A DNA stretch of 44,015 bases from the NCBI RefSeq assembly GCF_002414005.1, contig NZ_DHYG01000009.1:1-44015 (forward strand). The letters run 5' to 3'. Shown in pieces: positions 1 to 9,043 of the stretch (positions are counted from its first letter, which is position 1; each line of letters starts with the position of its first letter). The position numbers and the translations under genes are program-made. This stretch comes from Psychrobacter sp. UBA5136 (GTDB lineage: Bacteria; Pseudomonadota; Gammaproteobacteria; Pseudomonadales; Moraxellaceae). The notes below the pieces were generated by a model that searched no databases, had not been told where the DNA came from, and saw only the letters and a program-made list of their open reading frames with translations.

Positions 1-1
1 T

Positions 2-346
2 GGTACCAAACGTGAAGACGTTCAACGTGGCCAAGTACTAGCGAAGCCAGGTTCAATCACCCCGCACACCAAATTTGACGCCGAAGTATACGTATTGTCA
101 AAAGAAGAAGGTGGTCGTCATACCCCATTCTTGAATGGCTATCGTCCACAGTTCTACTTCCGTACCACTGACGTCACTGGCGCAATCCAATTACAAGACG
201 GTACCGAAATGGTAATGCCTGGTGACAACGTTGAGATGGGCGTTGAGCTTATCCACCCGATCGCTATGGACAAAGGTCTTCGCTTTGCTATCCGTGAAGG
301 CGGCCGTACTGTAGGTGCTGGTGTTGTTGCAAACGTAAACGACTAA
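2..346 (+). CDS. tuf: Elongation factor Tu, C-terminal part (5' end outside window)
   Basis: EF-Tu delivers aminoacyl-tRNA to the ribosomal A site as a GTP complex. The open frame runs in from the window edge with no start codon and encodes about 114 residues covering the end of domain 2 and domain 3. It ends in the typical EF-Tu tail, with RTVGAGVVANVND as the last residues, and contains the family segments GQVLAKPGSI, FYFRTTDVTG and MVMPGDNVEM. The GTPase domain lies outside. A factor-independent terminator follows at once, so this is the last gene of its transcript. Many gammaproteobacteria carry two tuf copies; the absence of tRNA-Trp/secE downstream suggests the copy of the str operon (tufA), but this is inference. 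Identity is secure. Confidence 0.97.
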   Translation, partial: GTKREDVQRGQVLAKPGSITPHTKFDAEVYVLSKEEGGRHTPFLNGYRPQFYFRTTDVTGAIQLQDGTEMVMPGDNVEMGVELIHPIAMDKGLRFAIREGGRTVGAGVVANVND

Positions 347-388
347 TCATCGTACTTTCAGCCTCGGCTGATTGATGATGACAGCGTT

Positions 389-421
389 AAAAAGCCATCC
401 TGAAAGGGGTGGCTTTTTTTT
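389..421 (+). terminator. Rho-independent terminator of tuf
   Basis: The arms AAAGCCATCC and GGGGTGGCTTT pair around a TGAAA loop (with a G-U wobble) and are followed by a run of T. It lies 43 bases after the tuf stop codon. Confidence 0.9.
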
Positions 422-508
422 ACTTAAAATAAGAGATTAAACGCCAATAATCATAAATATTTACGCTAACATAGCCGCTATTGTATAAGAAAAATAAAAG
501 GAAAAGCT

Positions 509-997
509 GTGTTTATTATTGAGAAGCTGCCAGCAAACACGTTAGAGCTGGAAAAAATGGTTCATGCAGTAGCTGCTATCGAAGCACTCGTGCAGCCGCA
601 AGACGTATGGACTTATCAAACGTTAATTGAAATGCTTGAACAAAACAATATTCATATGCTAGTTGTTTATAAACAAGGAGAGCCAATCACTGCTAATAAA
701 GTGATTGGTTATTGTTTATACCAAGTGTTGTTTGAGCAAGCAGAGATATTGCGTATTGGCACCCATCCTGACTATCAGCGCCAAGGTATCGCCGCGCAAG
801 TTTTTGCTGCGTTACATACAGAGCTGATGAATAATCAGGTAGATAGCTTATTGTTAGAAGTGCGAGCAGATAATGCGCCTGCGATTGCTTTATATGAGCA
901 GCAACAATTTACCGTCATTCATAAGCGTACAGGCTATTATCAACTGCCGCATCAGCCAGCCGTTGATGCGTTGATTATGCAGCGTGTTTATCATTAA
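509..997 (+). CDS. rimI: RimI-like ribosomal protein alanine N-acetyltransferase (GNAT)
   Basis: A GNAT-fold acetyltransferase that moves an acetyl group from acetyl-CoA to the N-terminus of a protein; RimI acts on ribosomal protein S18. The acetyl-CoA binding motif A is visible as RIGTHPDYQRQGIA (about residues 87-100), and the C-terminal half carries the RimI pattern RADN-A-ALYEQQQF followed by a GYY segment. At 162 residues it is close to the usual RimI length. Translation starts at GTG 509, preceded by AAAGGAAAAG; no ATG fits the N-terminal alignment. It stands alone between the tuf terminator and convergent merR. Other N-terminal acetyltransferases share this fold, so the exact substrate is inferred. 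Confidence 0.8.
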   Translation: MFIIEKLPANTLELEKMVHAVAAIEALVQPQDVWTYQTLIEMLEQNNIHMLVVYKQGEPITANKVIGYCLYQVLFEQAEILRIGTHPDYQRQGIAAQVFAALHTELMNNQVDSLLLEVRADNAPAIALYEQQQFTVIHKRTGYYQLPHQPAVDALIMQRVYH

Positions 998-1023
998 ACA
1001 CTGGTGAATTATGGCGGGGTTAA

Positions 1024-1461
1024 TTACACTTGTGGCGGTATTTTCTTTTTACAGATATCAATATTGGAGAGATAATTCTCATCCATCTTCATGCGCTCAA
1101 GCACTTCAATGCGTTCAGCCAACATCTCTATCATCAAACTGATAGTTGCTTGTTGCTTTTTGACTTGCGCAAGTTTTTGCTGCGTGAGGCTTAGCTGCAA
1201 ATCAATATCAAGCTGCCCATCGTAATAATCATTAAGGCTGTCTTTGATTTCAGTCAAGGTAAAACCGATGGCTTGCGCGCTTTTAATCAGTTCGATACGC
1301 TCGACGCACTCGGGATGAAACTCGGTATAAAGCCGTGAGCCTGCTTGGCGTTTACGAGATTTCAATAATCCCAATTGATCATAATGACGAATCGTATCTT
1401 TGGTGGTATTGGCCTTTGCCGCCAGTGTGCCGATAAGTAAAAATGCTGTATCAGGTGCCAT
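1024..1461 (-). CDS. MerR-family transcriptional regulator
   Basis: A 145-residue one-component regulator. The N-terminal winged helix has the MerR signature IGTLAAKANTTKDTIRHYDQLGLL (residues about 10-33, quoted in part: TIRHYDQLGLL), and the C-terminal half is a long dimerising coiled coil (about 82-125). Only one Cys lies in the tail (DICKKK), so none of the well-known metal-binding Cys patterns of CueR or ZntR is present; the inducer cannot be told. GAGG precedes the ATG. It is the third gene after trxB and aat on the same strand, 32 bases after aat, with a dyad in between that may be its own operator. No obvious divergent target gene exists. Confidence 0.85.
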   Translation of the reverse strand: MAPDTAFLLIGTLAAKANTTKDTIRHYDQLGLLKSRKRQAGSRLYTEFHPECVERIELIKSAQAIGFTLTEIKDSLNDYYDGQLDIDLQLSLTQQKLAQVKKQQATISLMIEMLAERIEVLERMKMDENYLSNIDICKKKIPPQV

Positions 1462-1470
1462 GATGACCTC

Positions 1471-1492
1471 GTAAGTAAAGAATCTAACTTAC
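1471..1492. promoter_or_regulatory. Dyad symmetry upstream of merR, possible operator
   Basis: Inverted arms GTAAGT and ACTTAC are separated by 10 bases, directly before the merR ribosome binding site and ending just short of the aat stop codon. MerR proteins bind dyads inside long-spacer promoters and often regulate themselves, so autoregulation is plausible. I cannot identify a clear -35/-10 pair around it. Confidence 0.4.
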
Positions 1493-1493
1493 T

Positions 1494-2333
1494 TTATAGT
1501 TTTAATTGCCAAGGTTCTGGTTTATTAAGAAGAGAAACTGGTAAAGACTTATAAGCATCCTTTTGCCATTTAACGGCACGGCTGCCAATAAGAGTATCTA
1601 GCTCTAGCAAAAATTCAGCGCGTGGCAAGGTTTCAGCTCCCAAACTTAATAAATGCTCATTTGGCAACTGACAGTCTACTAATTTGACATTACTTTGAAC
1701 GCATAAACGCATCAAGCCCCAAAAAGCAAGCTTTGAGGCATTCGATGCGACATGAAACATCGACTCGCCAAAATAAATGCCGCCTATTTTTAAGCCATAT
1801 AAGCCGCCAATCAATTGCTGATTGTCATCCCAAACTTCAATACTATGGGCAAAGCCTTGGGCATGCAGCTTAGTATAAGCCTCAATCATCTCACTATGAA
1901 TCCAAGTATGTTCGCCCTCGGGTAGCGTGTCATTGAAACCGTCACTACGCGGAAGGCTGCAAGCATGGATGACGTCATCGAAAGCATAGTTAAGAGTTAT
2001 TTGCCAACGACTGCGCCCCGCTTGCTTGCGCAGCGATTTACTAGGTTTATAATCCGTTGGCACAATGACGCAGCGCGGCTCAGGACACCACCACGCGATA
2101 GGCTCATCTGCATTAAACCACGGAAATAGTCCCTGCGCATAAGCGGAAATCAGCGTTTCAGGCGCTAAATCACCGCCGATAGCAACGATGCCGATGCCAT
2201 CAGAGTCAACCATTAACGGATCAGGGAAGTTATAACGCCCAAGACTTCTGATATTTTTACAAAAAGCCTCAGGTGTTATATCAGCCGCATTGGCATCAGT
2301 ATCAATGCGGTCGTCTTTAGCAAAGTTGCTCAT
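1494..2333 (-). CDS. aat: Leucyl/phenylalanyl-tRNA--protein transferase
   Basis: Aat adds Leu or Phe from charged tRNA to proteins with N-terminal Arg or Lys, marking them for ClpAP through the N-end rule. Family landmarks in this 279-residue protein are FPDPLMVDSDGIGIVAIGGDL, GLFPWF, WWCPEPRCVI, HTWIHSEMIEAY, GGLYGLKIGGIYFGESMF and LVDCQLPNEHLLSLGAE (given here as separate short blocks along the chain). It is somewhat longer than the E. coli enzyme owing to an N-terminal extension. Its ATG directly abuts the trxB stop codon with no spacer, so the two are cotranscribed and probably translationally coupled. trxB-aat adjacency is a common gammaproteobacterial arrangement. Confidence 0.96.
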   Translation of the reverse strand: MSNFAKDDRIDTDANAADITPEAFCKNIRSLGRYNFPDPLMVDSDGIGIVAIGGDLAPETLISAYAQGLFPWFNADEPIAWWCPEPRCVIVPTDYKPSKSLRKQAGRSRWQITLNYAFDDVIHACSLPRSDGFNDTLPEGEHTWIHSEMIEAYTKLHAQGFAHSIEVWDDNQQLIGGLYGLKIGGIYFGESMFHVASNASKLAFWGLMRLCVQSNVKLVDCQLPNEHLLSLGAETLPRAEFLLELDTLIGSRAVKWQKDAYKSLPVSLLNKPEPWQLKL

Positions 2334-3356
2334 TTACGCTTCTTTATCTTCAGTCAATGTAGAGGCATAAGTGTGGTCGCGAGCAACGGTTTCGCCCATT
2401 GCATCCAAATATTTTTCGGCATCGAGCGCTGCCATACAGCCAGTACCCGCCGAGGTGATTGCTTGACGATAAACGTGATCGGCGACGTCACCTGCGGCAA
2501 ATACGCCTTCGATACTGGTTTGGGTAGCATTGCCATTTAGACCGCTATTAACGATTAAATAGCCATCTTTCATGTCCAGCTGACCTTTGAATAAGTCTGT
2601 ATTTGGTTTATGACCAATGGCGACAAACATGCCAAAAACGTCTAATTGCTTGGTGCTGCCATCAAGCATCGATTCGATGACCAAGCCATTGACGCCCATG
2701 TCATCGCCGACCACCTCGCGGACTTTATGGTTCCATTCGATTTTGACATTACCGTTTTTGGCTTTTTCAAACAGCTTATCTTGCAAGATTTTCTCAGCGC
2801 GTAGGCTGTCGCGGCGATGGACTAAGGTGACTTCAGAGGCGATATTTGATAAGTATAACGCTTCTTCAACGGCGGTATTACCTCCGCCAATAACGGCGAC
2901 TTTTTGACCTTTATAAAAGAAGCCATCACAAGTGGCACAAGCTGATACGCCAAGGCCCCTAAATTTGCTTTCTGATTCTAAGCCCAAATACTGCGCAGAG
3001 GCGCCCGTTGAGATAATCAAGGCATCACACGTATAGCTGCCGTTATTACCGATTAGTGAAAAAGGACGCTCATTAAGATTGACATCATTGATGTGATCAT
3101 AAACCAGCTCAGTACCAAAGCGCTCGGCATGGGCTTTCATACGATCCATCAGCGCAGGGCCCGTTAAGTCATGCGCATCGCCCGGCCAGTTGTCGACCTC
3201 GGTGGTGGTGGTTAGCTGCCCGCCAACCTCCAACCCTGTAACCATGACAGGTTTGAGATTAGCTCGCGCCGCATAGACCGCGGCGGCATAACCGGCAGGA
3301 CCTGAGCCTAAAATAATCAGTTTTTCGTGGCGAGGAGCCGTGTTGTCAGTTGCCAT
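2334..3356 (-). CDS. trxB: Thioredoxin reductase (NADPH)
   Basis: A cytoplasmic flavoenzyme that passes electrons from NADPH through FAD to thioredoxin. The FAD motif GSGPAG is at residues 17-22, the redox-active CATC is at 140-143, and the NADPH motif GGGN is near 157-160, followed by AEKIL and the C-terminal FAD segment GVFAAGDVAD. At 340 residues the length fits, with a short N-terminal extension. AAGGAA precedes the ATG. It is the first gene of the trxB-aat-merR group, transcribed leftward and divergent from ftsK. Confidence 0.97.
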   Translation of the reverse strand: MATDNTAPRHEKLIILGSGPAGYAAAVYAARANLKPVMVTGLEVGGQLTTTTEVDNWPGDAHDLTGPALMDRMKAHAERFGTELVYDHINDVNLNERPFSLIGNNGSYTCDALIISTGASAQYLGLESESKFRGLGVSACATCDGFFYKGQKVAVIGGGNTAVEEALYLSNIASEVTLVHRRDSLRAEKILQDKLFEKAKNGNVKIEWNHKVREVVGDDMGVNGLVIESMLDGSTKQLDVFGMFVAIGHKPNTDLFKGQLDMKDGYLIVNSGLNGNATQTSIEGVFAAGDVADHVYRQAITSAGTGCMAALDAEKYLDAMGETVARDHTYASTLTEDKEA

Positions 3357-3929
3357 AAAATTTCCTTGCTAGCTAAATGAAAATTGTAAAAATTAAAATA
3401 ATAAAAAGGTGCCGAAAAAATGCTAAATGTTATAAAAGATACGCGCTAAAAGTCGCGATAAATAGGGTTTGTCTTAGTGCTGTGTGATAATAACATAAGG
3501 GCTGACGGCAAAAAGTGCAAGTTTGCTAAAATGAATATGGGTATCATTAGAATCAAAGCACGGTGTTTCTTTTATAGAGGGCTTACCATTATAAAAAACT
3601 TACTGTTATAGGGCGCTTATGATAAATCGGCACATGGCCATTTATTACGCAAACGTGTGGCTAATGTTAGATTAATAACCGCATTTTTTGCTAAAGCGCT
3701 CAACGATGCATTTTCTTATGCGCTTTCTTGCTAACACTGTCGCCACTACGCCTATGTATTTGTTATTATAAGAAGTTATGCGCGCGTAGTAGCGGTTCGA
3801 CAATCTCTTAATTACATTGGCGCTCATCAGCAGGAAACCATGACAGCATGGTCAGCATGATTGGTTCTAATCATAAACTAGCAATCATTTGGTATTCATA
3901 ACGAGTATTAACAACAAGGCAGATCTTAC
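3357..3929. other. Divergent intergenic region trxB/ftsK, no gene seen
   Basis: 573 bases between divergent trxB and ftsK. It is AT-rich with stops in all frames and no conserved reading frame or RNA fold that I recognise. It must hold the promoters of both genes; I could not single out convincing -35/-10 boxes. Confidence 0.5.
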
Positions 3930-6900
3930 GTGATATCAGCACCACTTATTGAGTATTTAAAAAAGGGCGTATTTACCCTGCTTGGGCTAATACTGGCGGT
4001 TTATTTATTCGTCATCTTGATGACTTATACGGGTAATGATCCGAGCTGGTCGCACATCAGTAGTGACATGACCACCGTGAATAATATGGGCGGCGAGATG
4101 GGCGCGTGGCTGTCGGACTTGCTCTACAGCTTTTTTGGTTTTGGTGCCTGGTGGTTGCTGGCGTTTTTGGTTTATGAGTCGGTGCTGATTTGGTGGGACA
4201 ATAAACCAACGTTTTGGTTATTGCGCTTGGTTGCCTATGTGTTTTTGCTATTGAGTGCCAGTGCCTTATTTGCGCAGTTGGTGGCGCTCGTGCAGCAAGT
4301 CGCGGACCCGATGACATCAGGACTCAAAGGGGTTGCTGGCGGCATTATTGGGCTTGAATTGCAGGCTCGTTTGGCGCAGCTGTTGTCACAGTGGGGCAGT
4401 GTGACATTTTTGACGGTGTTTGTCATTATTACCGCCACCTTTGCCTTTAATATTCATTGGCTGGCGATTTATGGGAAAATTAAGACATGGTCATGGCGCG
4501 ACTCTAGAGCTAAAAACAACGATAGCAAACGCGACAATAGCAAACGAGACAACAGGCAAGCAGCTACTGCTGAACAGCTTATTGATGAAGGCGGTGCACA
4601 CGGCGAAAAAACACCGCAAGAATACGAGCAATTGCCACTGGATTTAACGGCTGCTGACCATGGCAATCAGGCCCAAACAACAGATAAAAGTGGTCGTTTT
4701 AATAATGTATTGGCAGACTTTTTAGTGACGTCGGGGCTCGGTGCCAGCGTCAAAGCGTCTATATCAGCGGCGGCGGCAGCAGCCAATAACGCGGCGCAAG
4801 GTGAGCAATTACAAACGGCTGCTGCAAGCAATTTTACGCACGTTAACCAGCCTCAAGCGTCAACGTCTACTACAAGTCCTATTCCAGCTCCTGCGCGCAA
4901 AGTTGAACCAAGTTTTGCTTGGAATGATGCCGATACGGTCGATGATTTGTTGGCAAGCGAGGCCATTGCTGGGCAAGAGGCGTTTGTTTATGAGTCTGCT
5001 ACAAATAAGCAAGGCTTAGATGCTCAGCCAATTAATGAATCTGATAATAATGGCTTCGACAATAATAAGTCTGCAACTGCGTCTAAGATTTCTAGTACAG
5101 ATGAAACCACAAAAAGCGTCGATGCATTGGCGGATGCGTGGCTAGCAGAACATGCCGCTGTTCCCGTCACGCCTGAATTCACGCAAAATGAGCCGTTTAT
5201 CGAAGCGCCAGTAGTAGAAACGACAGTTGCCGAGGAGCCAAGTCTAGTAGAGGATTCTTTAGATAATGACATTGATGATACGATGGAGGATTTTTCTGAA
5301 GCTTGGTCTATCGACGAAGCTGATTATTCAAATAATTCTGAGCCTTTAGTTCAAACTGAAGCAACTGAAACAACTGAAGTTACTGAAATAACTAAGGACT
5401 GGCGAACAGATAACGCTGCGGCAGTTGATGGAAGCCATGAAATTGATGAAGTCAGCGAAATTGCTGATATGACGCCGACCAACACACCGCCTGCCAATCC
5501 TACCAATCCTAAATTAGCGCCGACGGCAGATACTAGTACTTTAACGAAAAATACTACACCTGTGGCCGCTAAACCAACGGTAAGCTTTGCGGTGCCCGAA
5601 GGTGATAGCAGCAATCATATTACTGACATGATGCCAGATGATGAAGAGGCTCATGCGCCAGTGCTGCCCGATATTAGTGATGATGCGGCTTTTAGGCAAA
5701 AATCACGCTCGATGCAAACGGCCGCTTATCGCAGCAGTCTAACGCCTATTCCAGAGCTGTCGATTTTAGATAAGCCAGATCCTAATCGTAAGCCAAGCTA
5801 TACGTTGGCGGAGCTTGAGCAGTTATCTGAATTATTAGAAATTAAGCTGCAAGAGTTTAATGTCAAAGCGGCGGTGGTTAATGCGATTCCAGGGCCAGTG
5901 GTAACGCGCTTTGAAGTAGAGCTTGCGCCTGGGGTTAAAGCCAGTAAGGTCACGGGCATTTCACGCGATTTGGCGCGTTCGCTATCGATGGCGTCCTTGC
6001 GTGTGGTCGAGGTCATCCCAGGTAAGCCGTATATCGGTATCGAAGTGCCCAACAAACAGCGTGAAATGGTGCGCTTGATTGAGCTATTAAATACGGAGAA
6101 ATTTAAAGACCCCAAAGCGCAAATCAGCATGGCAATGGGTAAAGATATCGGCGGTAATCCGATTATTACCGACCTTGCGCGCGCGCCGCATATGCTCGTT
6201 GCGGGGACGACAGGCTCTGGTAAATCGGTCTTGGTCAACTCGATGCTGCTATCGATGTTGCTAAAATATACACCAAATGAGCTGCGCATGATTTTGATTG
6301 ATCCAAAGCAGCTCGAGCTTGCTAATTATAATGATATTCCGCATCTGCTAACGCCCGTGGTCACCGATATGACCGAAGCCGCTAGCAGCTTGTCATGGTG
6401 CGTGGCGGAGATGGAGCGCCGTTATCAGCTGATGAGCTTGTTAAAAGTGCGTAAACTTAATGAGTTTAATAAAAAAGTCATCGCCGCCGAAAAAGCAGGC
6501 AAGCCCATGCTTGATCCTTTATGGCGGCCCAATGATAGTGTCAGCGTAAGCCAAGCGCCAAAGCTGAAAACCTTGCCGATGATTGTCATTGTCGCCGATG
6601 AGTTTGCCGATATGATTATGCAGGTGGGTAAGCAAGCTGAAGAGCTTATCACCCGTTTAGCGCAGAAATCGCGGGCTGCTGGTATTCACTTGATGCTTGC
6701 AACCCAGCGTCCGTCGGTTGACGTCATTACTGGCTTGATTAAAGCCAATATTCCCGTGCGTGCAGCACTGCGGGTAAACTCAAAGGTTGATTCTCGCACG
6801 ATTTTGGATAGCGGCGGCGCAGAAGACATGCTTGGCAACGGTGATATGCTGTTTTTAGGGCCTGGCCAAATTGAGCCTGACCGTGTGCATGGTGCTTATG

Positions 6901-7220
6901 TCAGCGACGAAGAGGTCAACCGTGTTTGTGATGCGTGGCGGGAGCGCGGTGCGCCCGATTACATTGATAATATGGCTGGCAATTTTGAGTTATCGAGTCC
7001 GAGTAGCGGCGGTAGTGCGGCGAATGCGTCTGGCGAAGATGATGATTTATATAATGACGCAGTCGCCTTTATTATGGAAACGCGCAAAGTATCAGCGTCT
7101 AGTATCCAGCGTAAATTTAGCATTGGTTATAACCGCGCCGCGCGTATTGTCGACTCAATGGAAGAGGCTGGTTTGGTCAGCTCGATGGGCAAAAGTGGTA
7201 AGCGCGAGCTATTAATGTAG
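3930..7220 (+). CDS. ftsK: DNA translocase FtsK
   Basis: FtsK is anchored at the division septum and pumps DNA to resolve and segregate chromosome termini, activating XerCD at dif. Of 1096 residues, the first 185 or so hold about four membrane segments. A long linker rich in Ala, Glu, Asp and Thr follows (about 190-600). The motor domain has Walker A GTTGSGKS (759-766) and Walker B IVIVADEF (885-892), and the C-terminal gamma winged helix (about 1030-1096) ends in GKSGKRELLM. The start is GTG 3930, because an in-frame stop lies 21 bases upstream and no ATG intervenes. It appears monocistronic, with a terminator after it. Confidence 0.96.
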   Translation: MISAPLIEYLKKGVFTLLGLILAVYLFVILMTYTGNDPSWSHISSDMTTVNNMGGEMGAWLSDLLYSFFGFGAWWLLAFLVYESVLIWWDNKPTFWLLRLVAYVFLLLSASALFAQLVALVQQVADPMTSGLKGVAGGIIGLELQARLAQLLSQWGSVTFLTVFVIITATFAFNIHWLAIYGKIKTWSWRDSRAKNNDSKRDNSKRDNRQAATAEQLIDEGGAHGEKTPQEYEQLPLDLTAADHGNQAQTTDKSGRFNNVLADFLVTSGLGASVKASISAAAAAANNAAQGEQLQTAAASNFTHVNQPQASTSTTSPIPAPARKVEPSFAWNDADTVDDLLASEAIAGQEAFVYESATNKQGLDAQPINESDNNGFDNNKSATASKISSTDETTKSVDALADAWLAEHAAVPVTPEFTQNEPFIEAPVVETTVAEEPSLVEDSLDNDIDDTMEDFSEAWSIDEADYSNNSEPLVQTEATETTEVTEITKDWRTDNAAAVDGSHEIDEVSEIADMTPTNTPPANPTNPKLAPTADTSTLTKNTTPVAAKPTVSFAVPEGDSSNHITDMMPDDEEAHAPVLPDISDDAAFRQKSRSMQTAAYRSSLTPIPELSILDKPDPNRKPSYTLAELEQLSELLEIKLQEFNVKAAVVNAIPGPVVTRFEVELAPGVKASKVTGISRDLARSLSMASLRVVEVIPGKPYIGIEVPNKQREMVRLIELLNTEKFKDPKAQISMAMGKDIGGNPIITDLARAPHMLVAGTTGSGKSVLVNSMLLSMLLKYTPNELRMILIDPKQLELANYNDIPHLLTPVVTDMTEAASSLSWCVAEMERRYQLMSLLKVRKLNEFNKKVIAAEKAGKPMLDPLWRPNDSVSVSQAPKLKTLPMIVIVADEFADMIMQVGKQAEELITRLAQKSRAAGIHLMLATQRPSVDVITGLIKANIPVRAALRVNSKVDSRTILDSGGAEDMLGNGDMLFLGPGQIEPDRVHGAYVSDEEVNRVCDAWRERGAPDYIDNMAGNFELSSPSSGGSAANASGEDDDLYNDAVAFIMETRKVSASSIQRKFSIGYNRAARIVDSMEEAGLVSSMGKSGKRELLM

Positions 7221-7247
7221 AGATTAATAGCTTTGATTAAATATTAA

Positions 7248-7277
7248 AAAGCGAGTGACGAAAGTGGCTCGCTTTTT
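7248..7277 (+). terminator. Terminator of ftsK
   Basis: GCGAG and CTCGC arms, flanked by A and T runs, form a hairpin about 30 bases after the ftsK stop. Confidence 0.8.
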
Positions 7278-7370
7278 TATAGGAAATAAAACAGCGCTAA
7301 TACATAATAAATGACTACTTAGTTTACTTATCAATGATAAATCGTCATTTTTTATACTAAACTGGGGGTT

Positions 7371-7402
7371 GTTTATAAAACAAGTCGTTTATAAAACAAA
7401 TA
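7371..7402. repeat. 16-bp tandem duplication upstream of the amidase gene
   Basis: GTTTATAAAACAA occurs twice with a period of 16 bases (7371 and 7387). It lies in the spacer before the amidase gene and codes for nothing. Confidence 0.7.
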
Positions 7403-7453
7403 AGCACAAAGTGTAAAAAGTCTTAATTTATCACTCTCCAAGGAAGGGCAGTT

Positions 7454-8947
7454 ATGTTTAAAGAATACACCCAGTATGATGCATTAGCGTTGGCAGCGTT
7501 GGTTAATGCAGGGGAAGTCAGCGCCAAAGAATTGTTAGATGCCGCCATCAATCAAGCCAATAAGCTTAATCCTAAATTAAACGCCATTATCCACCGCTTC
7601 GATGAGCGTGCCTACGCTGCTGCGCAAAAAGGCTTGCCAGCTGGCGTCTTTAACGGCGTACCTTATTTGCTCAAAGACCTATCGTTTCATTTTGAGGGTG
7701 AGCCGATTACCATGGGCAGTCGTAGCGTCAATGTCATGTCAGAAAGTGACAGCGAAATTGTCAAACGCATGAAAGCCACAGGCGTCAATACCTTTGGCAA
7801 AACCAATACGCCAGAATTTGGTTTGATTATTACCACTGAGCCCAAAGCGCACGGCGTCACGCATAATCCCTTTAAAAAAGGCTATAGCTCTGGTGGTTCA
7901 TCAGGCGGTAGTGCCGCAGCCGTTTCAAGCGGTATCGTGCCGATGGCGGGCGCGGGCGATGGCGGTGGTTCGATACGTTTTCCGGCAGCTTGGTGCGGCG
8001 CCTTTGGATTTAAACCTAGCCGAGGCCGCAACCCCATGGGCCCAGAGCTTGGCGAAGGCTGGGAAGGGGCGGTCGCTGACCATGTGATTACGCGTAGTGT
8101 GCGTGATAGTGCGGCGATGCTTGATGCGACGAGCGGCGCGGAGATTGGTGCGCCTTATGTCATTGCGCCGCCCGATGGCACGTTTTTGCAAGCAGCGATG
8201 CGCGCGCCAAGACAATTAACCATCGCCCTGCATCAACAGCCACTGGTTGCCAATACCGAGGTCGATAAAGAAGTGCTTGCCGTACTAGAAAAAACGGCTA
8301 AGCAGCTAGAAGCGATGGGCCACCGCGTGGTACCAGCTGAGCCGAATATTAATACTGAGCAGTTTTGGCATGACTTTTTAGTGGTGGTCTGCGCCCATAC
8401 CGCCTTTACCATTGACAATATCGAGCGCTGTTATGGCACGCAGCATATTCAAAACCTTGAGCCGCAAACTTATAATATGGCGATGCTTGGACGCTCATTG
8501 TCTGCCGTTGATTTGGCGCACGCTAAGCATGGCTGGCACGATAGCCAATACCAGACAGGCTTACTGCTTGAGACGTACGATATGATTTTGTGCCCAACCG
8601 TACCGACCCCTGCCGTCAAGCACGGCATGCTACCACCAAGCCGTATGGATGAGATGCTGATGCGTAGCGCAGGCCTGCTAAATAAAGGCTTTGATATGGG
8701 CAAATACGCTTTTAGCTCGGGCATGATTGAAAAGCTAAGCGCGCCAGTACTTGGTAAAATGGGCTTTACCATATTGGGTAATGTCACCGGCCTGCCAGCA
8801 ATGTCGTTACCTGTCGGCATGAGCAAAAAAGGTTTGCCAATTGGTATGCAGCTGATCGGGCGCATGAACGATGAGACGACGCTATTTAGTATCGCGGGCG
8901 AGATGGAGCGGGCTGGCATGTTTACTAAACCCGCTTTTGAGAAGTAG
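7454..8947 (+). CDS. Amidase-signature hydrolase, NylA-like
   Basis: A 497-residue amidase-signature enzyme hydrolysing C-N amide bonds by a Ser-cisSer-Lys triad. The Lys is in PYLLKDLSF (K74), the cis-Ser in GYSSGGSSGGS (S149) and the nucleophile in GAGDGGGSIRFPA (S173). Spacing of the two serines (24 residues) is that of the family, and the FKPSRGR block that follows is present. The GDGGGSIR form and FKPSRGR resemble 6-aminohexanoate-cyclic-dimer hydrolase (NylA) more than GatA, and no gatB or gatC is nearby, so it is not the tRNA amidotransferase subunit. The true substrate is unknown; homologues act on diverse small amides. AAGGAAGGG precedes the ATG. It appears to be a single-gene unit. 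Confidence 0.88.
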   Translation: MFKEYTQYDALALAALVNAGEVSAKELLDAAINQANKLNPKLNAIIHRFDERAYAAAQKGLPAGVFNGVPYLLKDLSFHFEGEPITMGSRSVNVMSESDSEIVKRMKATGVNTFGKTNTPEFGLIITTEPKAHGVTHNPFKKGYSSGGSSGGSAAAVSSGIVPMAGAGDGGGSIRFPAAWCGAFGFKPSRGRNPMGPELGEGWEGAVADHVITRSVRDSAAMLDATSGAEIGAPYVIAPPDGTFLQAAMRAPRQLTIALHQQPLVANTEVDKEVLAVLEKTAKQLEAMGHRVVPAEPNINTEQFWHDFLVVVCAHTAFTIDNIERCYGTQHIQNLEPQTYNMAMLGRSLSAVDLAHAKHGWHDSQYQTGLLLETYDMILCPTVPTPAVKHGMLPPSRMDEMLMRSAGLLNKGFDMGKYAFSSGMIEKLSAPVLGKMGFTILGNVTGLPAMSLPVGMSKKGLPIGMQLIGRMNDETTLFSIAGEMERAGMFTKPAFEK

Positions 8948-8996
8948 GTTGATATTGTTAAAAGGAGTGTTGCTAAATGCCGTTTAGCAAAAGCGC

Positions 8997-9027
8997 TTTG
9001 ATTAAAACACCTTTTGATTAAAGCACC
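8997..9027. repeat. 16-bp tandem duplication downstream of the amidase gene
   Basis: TTTGATTAAAACACC at 8997 is repeated as TTTGATTAAAGCACC at 9013, a period of 16. The spacer also contains a small GCTAAA...TTTAGC dyad at 8972-8988. Confidence 0.7.
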
Positions 9028-9043
9028 TTAAACAAAACAGCAT

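Noticed and set aside
7454..8947. Amidase as GatA, the Glu-tRNA amidotransferase subunit
   Set aside because: gatB and gatC are not adjacent and the catalytic block is of the GDGGGS type seen in NylA-like enzymes.
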